DNA of 64,000 nt from Molossus alvarezi (taxonomy: Eukaryota > Chordata > Mammalia > Chiroptera > Molossidae), in the NCBI GenBank assembly GCA_037176705.1, contig CM073886.1, forward strand, positions 26,273,501-26,337,500, given 5' to 3'. The notes beneath the pieces were generated by a model. That model was not told the origin of the DNA. It saw only the letters and a list, made by a program, of their open reading frames with translations, and made no database searches. Below, piece by piece: positions 25,201 through 35,074 of the stretch (within the stretch, counting starts at the first letter, position 1; every line of letters begins with the position of its first letter). A program made the translations under genes and the position numbers.

Positions 25201-28200
25201 TTCTTTTAAACAAACATATTATCCTTTCTGTTGTACATAACCACCCCACGGATCAAGAAACTGGACTTGCCCTGGCTGGTTTGGCTCAGTGGTTAGAGTG
25301 TTGGCCTGCAGACGGGAGCGTCCCGGGTTCGGTTCCCGCTAGGGGCGTGTACCTTGGTTGCGGTGTGTCCCTGGCCCCAGTTGGGGTCGTGTGGGTAGCA
25401 GCCAGTCGTGTCTCTCTTGCATCGATGTTTCTCTCTCTCTCTCTTCCTCCCTCCCTCTCCTTCTTGCTCTGTCTGAGGATGGATGCAAAAATGTCCTCAG
25501 GTGGGGATTAAAAAAAAAAAAGAAGCTGGACTTACCGAGAAGACCAAGATGGAGATGTGAGCAGAGAACCAACTTGCCTGGATGCAATCAACTTGCTAAA
25601 AGCAGATGGGTAACTCACTTGGAACAAAGTCTCCTCTTTGTTTCTTTTCTCTATAGGAGAACTGGTAACACTTCGGGCACTGAGGTTGTCTTTTCTAATG
25701 GAGGGAATATCAGAGGTCATTTGTTTTCCTTCGCATTGGAGAAGCAACTATGAGAAAGCGTAATTCAACCTACTTCAGATTGGTTTTGTAAATGGATTCT
25801 GCCACCCCAGAGTTTTTCAGTGTGGGCACTATGACACTTGAGTTTCTGTGAGGAGGTGCCATCAGCCTCAGGTTACCCTGCTGGGATTCACTGTTTCTAG
25901 TACCCGTCTTTGACTCCAGGCGGCACAGCTCCTTAAAAGAGACAAGCGAAGAGGAGTTGAAAATGTAGGCACCCAAGGTGTGTCAGACCCTGTACAGAAA
26001 TCACGTGACTGAGCATCATAAAAAAATGGAAATTAAAAAAGGACACCCCAAAAACAAGCGGGCCTAGGAAACAGAGACAAAGAAACCAAACCTACCATAA
26101 ACCTCAGAAAGCAAGAGGTGCCACAATTACCTGTAAACTTTTCACATTTGTGGTTTTTGCAGCAGATCCAGAATTTGCCTGCGACCCTTTTCCAGGCATG
26201 GCTTTGGCACTGGAAGATTGCTCACTTGCATCTTTGATGAGGCACAATTTTGGAATCTTAAGTTTTTTGGGAGACTTCACTTTATCAGGAATTGCATTTG
26301 AACTATTTGCTTCACAGAGTTCTTTATTTTTCGGAGTAAATGACACAATGATCCTATTCCCAAAGACATCTTCGTTTTCCATTCGCTTCTGAGCCCGTTC
26401 GGCACTATCTTGGTTTATGAAGCGGAGAATTGCACTGCAGCCCGTGATGCTCAGCACTTTCCCACCACAATTATCGGACAGGCGTCTGAGCCTGTTGCTG
26501 ATGCTCTTGCCATCTTTATTTGCTGGTAGGTTATAAACATAGAGCAGAGTGTGGCACTGCTGACACAGAAAAAAAGTGTTACAACAGGTTAACTCAAGGG
26601 CACACCTTCAATTACAAAATAAGAAAAACAGTGAGTGATCTCCAACAAGCTAGCGACCTTGGAGGGGAGGTAATAATGATTTAGATGGGAGAAGGTGAAC
26701 TTATTTAGACTGAAAAACAAAGAAAAAGACAAACGTATCTGAAGTTATTATCACTGTAGTAAATAAGACTGGCAAGATTCAATGTTCTGAATAATGTCTT
26801 TTTTTTTTTAAGCACAAGGAAGAAGAATCTCTATAGTGGGGAATCTTTCACCTAAAATACTACATTTGAATTCAAGGTTTTCCAGATTAGAAAAGTGAAT
26901 GCAAGCAGAAGCAGAAGGGGAAAAAATGTAGCTATAACCAAAAGACTAAAAACATAGTAACAACAAAAATGAATTAGGAGGGGGCTCCAAAGACTGCAGT
27001 AGGACCAGACTTTAGTATCCCCAGCTGTGGACTGACCTAAGCATGTGTTTAATCTTCGCTAGTTTTGGGTATGAGGAAATACAGGGGGACTAGCAGCTCA
27101 ACTGCTTGGATCAGGGGCCCTGGGGTCCAGTCTCTGCTCTGCTGTGATCAAGCTGTGTGACCTCCAATGAATTGCTTACTTTTTCTAAGTGCTGACTTTC
27201 TCAGCCCTAAAATGAGTTCATTGGACGAGCTCATCTCTAAGGTTCTTCTGTAACTCTCAAGTTATTTAATTATGTTGAAATCGCACTTAATGTATGGGAT
27301 TGCCTACTCTTCTGCTTCATCTACACTATAGCTCTTCTTGGTCATTAGTTACACAAATATTTTCCAAGCAACTTAAACACATTGTAGTAAATATTCCTGT
27401 CCCAAATCAAGACTATCAGAAATGCACATCCTGCTGGAAATATGCTCACATTCTCCTATCCAGGAGCTTAACTGGCTACAGGTGTAGCAATTACTATTCC
27501 TAATTGTGCACGCGTATGACAGGGAGTGCAACTATAGAAAACAGGCTCCGAGGCCTGCTGGGAGTTTACACTTTAAATGCCTGAAAACTGTACAATTCGT
27601 CTTTTTATTTGACTCCAAACAGACCAGTAGGTACAAACCATCACCATATTCTTTACACAAAAACACTTGAAAGCAAAAAGAGTAATAACTCTTATTCCAT
27701 TATTTCTATCCATCTGACACAAAGCATCGTTAGCTTTGGAGACACTGGCCAGTGGCTGTTGGTAAGGTAAATCTAAAAGTTGATTCCCTACAACATTAAA
27801 AAAAAATAAAAACAACATCCATACATATCAAGTCTCTCTATATTTGTAAGAGAAGAACGGAAGGCTTCTAAGCCTTATTTCAAAATCTGGCCAGCCTCCT
27901 ATAAAGAACAGCTTCCCCTAGGTTTGGAGACCCCCTTGCTAAGGGCTGTCTTCAGCCTCCCTAATCTAATGCTGGAATACAGCAAAAAGAATGCAAACTC
28001 ACTTACTGGCGTTTTTAGTGGCGACCTGGGGGGCAAGTCGGAAATGAATTCTTCAAATCTGATCAGTTCGTTAGCATGATGCAGTAGTGCTTCCGAGGCC
28101 TGGTTTTTATGGATCAAAATTATGTGGAAACCATGTCTATGTCTCAGGTCACTAAGTTCCAAGGCAAAATTTACATCAGCTGAAAGAAAAGGTAGAACCC

Positions 28201-31200
28201 AACCCCATCCCCAAACATTAGAAACACCTGACAGAGACAGATACTTCCACAGACACATACTGAGAAGAGAGGAATGGCTGGACTGTATTCACAGTTGCTC
28301 CCCCCTCCCTTTTTAGAATGGAAACACATCTGATATCAGACGAATTAACAAGGTAAAACAATTTTACCACATACTTACACTGAATCCCAAGACATGTGTT
28401 ACTTCTAGTAGTATCAGGGAGAAAATATTAATATTTTGGGGAGTGTCAACTTTGAAAATTACGAATTTTTGAGATTAGCAACATTGGGCCTGGGATTAAA
28501 AACAAAATTCTATAGATACTTTAAACAAAATTACATTTCTTTAATAAACTTGGCCCCACAAGAATCCTTCAAGTTCTCAAGTTCCAAGGAGAAAATACAG
28601 AATTCCATGTAGACCCACATTTTTTTTCTAAACAGTTCTCAGATATGAGCATAAACACGTCCTATGTATTTCAGCGTCTCTAGCACACATTTTACTTGAA
28701 TGTGTTCTAGGTTTTATGATAGGTTCCCACATGGTGCCTTTGGCTGAAATGAGCAGATGTTTCCACACTTACTTGACACAAGAACCACAGTGGCTGGAGC
28801 AGTGTGTGTATTTGCAAACCTTCGGAGACTCTGGCGGAGTTTATCATCAGCAGCATTCTTTGCAGTAGCATTGATGTGGGCAACGGTTACCTACGTTAAT
28901 TTATAATGAAGACAAATGAGCAAAGGCTAAGGTGAGAAAAATCACTACACATTCTGCCCACATCTTAACAGACTGTCTTTAAGGACACAAACTCTTTCAT
29001 TGTTATTGTTAATTTTTTTCTGATCAGTTTATTAGCACTGAAAAAAATTACAACCAGATGTCAATAATTTCAAATTTGGATCTCCATAATAATTACCCGC
29101 TTCCATTATTACCCCCACTCTCATCTCTAATCTCATTTTTGCCCTTCATCCATCCTCCTTTCAGAAAACAGGCAGAGAAAAGGAAGTGAAATTTGAAGTA
29201 GCTGTATGAGCTCTCACAAATAGCTTTTGTCGACAATTTGGGAATGGCAGCGATGTAATATATGATTAAAATAAGGGGGTTGTATTTGATGTCATTTGTC
29301 TATGTCATAGATACATCATCTTACGGCATTCAGGATCTGGGGTTAGGTGGTGAAGAGGAGAGACACCTAACCCTTAGGGAGCTAAAAGGTGTTCAATCCT
29401 AATAGAATTATCAGGCTCACATATAACAGTCTCCAAAGCAAGGAAAGGTTTGTTTTGAGAAGTGCCACAACTACATGTAATACACAATAGAATTATTAAT
29501 TTTTTTTTTTTTTATCCTCACCCGAGGACTTTTTTCCATTTTTTGTTCAGATAGAGCGGGAGGGAGAGAGAGGAAGAGAGAGAGAGAGAAACATCGATGT
29601 GAAGGGACACATCGAGTGGCTGCCACCCGCACGACCAACCAGGGCCGGGGACAAACTGCAACCGAGGTACGTGCCCTTAGCGGGAACCGAACCCGGGTCT
29701 CTCTGTACCGCAGGCTGACGCTCCAACCGCTGAGCCAAACCGGCCAGGGCAAGAATTATTAATTTTTATAAAAAACATAAATACATAATTTTAGGCATCA
29801 ACATGGCATATCAATGGAATTACTTGTCTAAGAATTGGATTCTAGTTCTAGTTCACGAGAACAGACTTTGGAGGTCAACTGAATTTAAATCTTAGTTCAC
29901 CCACTTACTGGTCAACCTACTTGGGGGCCTCAGTTTCACCTGTGAATTTCAAATAATAAAATTTGAAATGAGCCTTGTTCACAGAGCAGTTATGAAAATC
30001 AAAGGAAATAATATATATTAGAATAGTACTAGTCTCACACATTACTGAAACATCAGACATGATTAAATGATTCCTAGTACAGCAGGCCCTCAAATAACAT
30101 CATTTCAGTCAATGTCCTTTTGTTATAACACTGATGAGATGCTGTATGAACTTAATTCTTGTTTATATCAATTAGCTTTTGGTAAAACTGGCTTCATTAT
30201 GTCATTTCACTTGAAGTTGCAGAACCTATTGACAATGTTAAAGTGAGGACTTACAGTACTTTAGAAATAATCTTTTGCTACTTTATTTGCAAATTCAGCA
30301 CAAATGCACATTATTGAACAAATTCTTTTAAAAAATCACATGTATCTATTCTTTTAGCATAATAAATTAAAATTGTTTTGTTTACCTGGCAATTATTCAA
30401 CTCTTGAATAACTTCTTTGTTTTCTTTACTAATGTCACACACACAGATGAATTCTGCCTCTCTGTGCCCTTTAAAAAACTTCTCACGGATTCTATGTACA
30501 ACAGCAGAGGCTGAGCGGCCAGAGGGAACTGAACAGTTTTCAATATCCCAAAAAACTCCAATGGGGGGTAAGTTTTCCAACACCTGTCCGGCTAGTGCAA
30601 CTTCTGGTGAACCTTAAGGAATGTTAACACTTTCAATTATACATAATGAAAAAGATATGGTAAATTAAAATAGGTAGCTACCTATCATTCTTAGTGGCAA
30701 AAAACCAAAATTATTGATGGACATGAATTTTAAGTATACCAACATCATTAGTTGATCTAATAAAACAAACAACCCCAAACTGCCATAGTTATCTCTGGCA
30801 ATTATTCCTATTTTTCAGAGAGAACAAATCTAAAGGTCAAGTTACTTTAAGCCCACAATAATTCATCGCAAAGCATAAGCATCCTCATGCTGATCACTTA
30901 TGTGTCTCTGGATACTAACAAAGAGGTGAAAGGACTCTGCAGCTCCGGGACCTGATTTTCATGCTCTGCCCATGCCTATCTTCCTACTCAGTATGAAAAA
31001 ACAATGAAGAGGTGACGAAAGGTGAAGTTTCTACTGTCCTTGATTTTAAATGATTTTTAATACAGCATTAACATCTGGTTTACTATTTTAAAAATGTTTT
31101 TAAAAAATAAAGTAGCATGCCCAGCCAGAGTGGCTCATTCGGTTGAGCATGATCCTGTGCATTAGAAGGTTGCCAGTTCGATTCCTGGTCAGGGCACATA

Positions 31201-34200
31201 CCTGGGATGCGGTTCAATTTTGGGATGTGTATGGAAGGCAACCCACTGATGTTTCTCTCTCTCTCCCTTCCTCTCTCTAAGCATGTCCTCTGGTGAGGAT
31301 TAAAAAATAAATAAAATAAAATATCATATTAATTAATTTTGGGGGAAATGCTCTAAGGTTTTCCAATATCATTTTTCACCAGTCATTACCAAATCTTTCT
31401 AAATACTAAGTCCTTCTAGAAAGTATACAATTAACAAGTGTGATTATGAACCTAAGCTGACACATCCCATCCAGCACTTACTTCTCCTAATGTACTCCCC
31501 ATTTTTCTATACACAGCTTCTGATCTCAACTAGCCTCAGCTCAATTAAGGAGCAAATGACTTACCTATAAAATAAAGGAAATGGAGATGTACATACATAA
31601 TAGCTTTAGAACCACAAGGACTCTTTTAAAGGCAATTAAATGAAGAGTTAGTATAAAATATTGAAAACTATTTAAATAAGTACATTTTATACCATACTGT
31701 CATTTACCAAATTTCGAAGCAGCTTTGTCTAGACCGGTCGCCAATAACAATGTGGTCTCCTTCCCTTTGGTTCCACAGCCATTACACAGAGGAACAGTAA
31801 CGGGTGCAGCCTGCGTATTTGGTGGTGGAATATTTGGCCAGACTTTAGCAGCAGCAATTATACTATTTCTTGCCGGCTGTTTTAAAAATGGAGGAGGTTT
31901 CAGATATATTATTTAAGAATCTAGAGTTATATACACAACTGAAAATGCATTCTAAGTATATGTCCTTTCCACCTGCTAACACTGAATAAGATGTCTTTTC
32001 AAATCATCTTTCCTAGAACTATTAGTTATCAATTCATAATCTCACTTCAAGAAGTGCCTTGAAATTATCAGGGGAAATAGTCACACGATCAGACCTTTAT
32101 ATTCTGGGGCACATGTCTGAAGCAATGGAGACCTCAGACACACTTTACATAAAGAAGCAAAGGGTAAAATAGGAGTGAGGCCAAGTTTCAAGTTCCTCAA
32201 ATTACTACAAAAGGACAACATGCAGTTACCTACATTACATGAATGGGTCCATGTACAGGCTGAGTGTTAGTTAAGAAATCACAATCCTGCCCTAGCCTTC
32301 AAAGACAAAACAGAATATGAGGCTTTGCTGAACTAGGTTCACATGTAGGTAACAAATTAATTACAAGAGGCCCTAAGAGCATAAACTACATAATTACTCT
32401 CTACCTATCTGAATGGTCCTTTTCATTTCACCCTTTGCTTCTTTAGGACCAGCAGAAGTTGTATTTATGGGGAAAAAGCGACATCATGGAAGGATCTTGA
32501 ACCCCATGCACAGTTTTTCAAGATATATCCACTTAAAAATTGTCATTCCTCAAACTTCAGCTGCCCCCAACATATCAAATAAAAAGATACAAACCTTATT
32601 TAGACAGTCTTCGCAGTAAAGGGAGCCCTTTAAACACACCGGAGGGACCACATTTAGGTGCAAAGAGCTGGTGCACAAGTGAGGTGTTAGCTCCGACTGT
32701 GAAATGTGCTCTTCCAAATGCCCTGGAGCCCCACTTGTGAAATCAGAACAGGGGAAATAGCCAGCAGAGGTGCAACCCTGGAGAGCCGGGAACTGATGCA
32801 GCTTGTGCACGTTACCATGGCATGACTGGAAATGGAGCTTTCCACAACAGGGCAGGTGCTGGCAGGAAGACAGATTACTTTCTGGACACGTGCTGGGAAA
32901 GTCACTTGCAATGCCGGCCATATTGTTCCTAGCTAAGGCATTCTGGAGTGAAGATGCAGACTGGAAAGCAAATCCTGACCCTACCTGACACGTGATTGTC
33001 CTGGTGCTTTGCGAGTCTAACAGTGTGCCCGTGTGAATCAAGCTACCAGTACCTCCACTACCGCCACCGCCACCACCACCGCCAAAATGCATTGGTGAAG
33101 TGGAGGGTTCATTAGTGCAATGAGCACAGCAGCTTACTTTGGGGACAGTTGGAAGCTGTATTTTAGTTTGCTGAAGAGAATGAGTATCTGGAAGTGAAAC
33201 TGCTGGAAAAAGTTTAGAGCCAGCATGAAGGGGAGATGGTACATCCTTTAATTCCACAGCAACTTTCTTGTTCTCCATGTAATCTTTCTGAGAAAAAAAT
33301 AAATAAAAAAATAAAAACACCAGTTAATTGTATGAGACAAGTGATTTTTGGTTACATCCTATTGCATTTACCAATGAAAACAGGGTTCAATCCTATTTAT
33401 ATACCCCTCAATCATGACCGAACACAATGGAATAGCAGCTGAAACCAGTGGTGTTCTTCAGAGACGTCTACAGCAAGTGAACATGGAAAGACAACTAAAG
33501 TTAAGACTGTGTTCTTCCTGAATTTTAAAAGACTGGAGGAAGGGTCTTTAGCAAGTCAGGTTAACCATCTATGTCTCAGTTACCTCCCTTGCCTCACAGC
33601 ATCTTCTGAAGACAAAAATAGGTGATATAAAAACAACACAGTCACTGCCCTGTCTGGTTTGGCTCAGAAGTTAGAGCGTTAGCCCACAGTCCAATGAGTC
33701 TTGGGTTGGATTCTGGTCAAGGGCATGTTGGCTGCAGTTCGTCCCTGGCCCTCATCGGGGTTGTGAGGGAGGCAACCGGTCAATATATCCCTCTCACATC
33801 TATGTTTCTCTCTCTCCTCCTTTCTCTCCCTCCCATTCTATCTGAAGATAAATAGAAAAATATCCTCAAATGAGGATTAAAAAACAAAACAGTCACAAAT
33901 AGCATTCTATAAAGATGACTTACAAGCAAAGTGCTTTGAGGAAAATACTTAAAGTTTTTGCACTCAAATCATAAAGGGTTTTAGTAAGATCCTCCAGAGG
34001 AGATTCCAAACATTATGGATTAGCTCAGCCATCTCCCCCAGTGACCCATCTGTGGAAAAGTCTGTAAATGTGTTACTGATGACATTTAACAAATCCTAGG
34101 ATATCATGACTAAAGCCATAATGCCAACAATTATTCTGTAGCCAGTGAAAAAATTAGGGTAATTAGAACACTATCTGGGAAAAGGTATGAGAAATGGTTT

Positions 34201-35025
34201 GTCACATTCCTCCAACACAGACATTGGAGGGCAGTAAATTGACAAAGATTATAGCATGGTATTGGTGTCAGAGGCCTTGGTTTGCATGTGACACTCAACA
34301 GTTTTATGACCTTGAGTAAGTTACTTAACCTCTCATCCTTCACTTGAGAACAGAATGTACCTCTGACAGTTGTTAGGATAAAATAAGATCATGCACATAA
34401 AGCTCTTAGCAGAGCACCTGATCCCTGAAAGGAGATTTAATCAATAGCCTCTATGGAATGATTTTAGGCACTATAAAGATGAAGAAGATGCCCTTATATA
34501 GTGACTGAGACACGCTCATCCCTTGGAGCATAGAAGGGTCCATCTGACTGCTATGATTTCACTCCTTTTGCTGTGATTATACACTCATCCACGAGAAATC
34601 TGGATTTTCAGTTAGACTTTTCCTAAAAGGAAGGTAATAGCAATGGACTGACAGTTCAACAAGCACTGTGTTCTGCCCTTTTGAAAATTCCAGCTCAGGC
34701 TGGAAATGAATACATTGGCATTCTGATTTATATAGATCTGGTTCTAATGGGCAGAATTATTGTGAGATGCTTCCCTTGAACATACTCAATTCTGGATGCC
34801 ACCAACAAAAATCAAGTTTCTAGATCTGTAAAGTTGAGAGTGCAATTCTGTATCATGTGATTCCATGAGGGCCAAATCTGCCATTCCAGGAAGCCTTGCT
34901 TGAACTGCCACCCTTGTTGTCAACTGTCCCTAAAGTAAAACATTTCTGAAATGACCCAAATTACTGATGCCATGCAACAAAGATAACTATATAGTGAACA
35001 CCTGTAGAAGACAAGGTGTTTGACT

Positions 35026-35074
<49 letters not shown>

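Noticed and set aside
25748..25773. A ~20-bp intron or frameshift between two MARF1 open frames
   Set aside because: Too short to splice. Using the acceptor at 25695 gives a 79-bp intron with correct phase.
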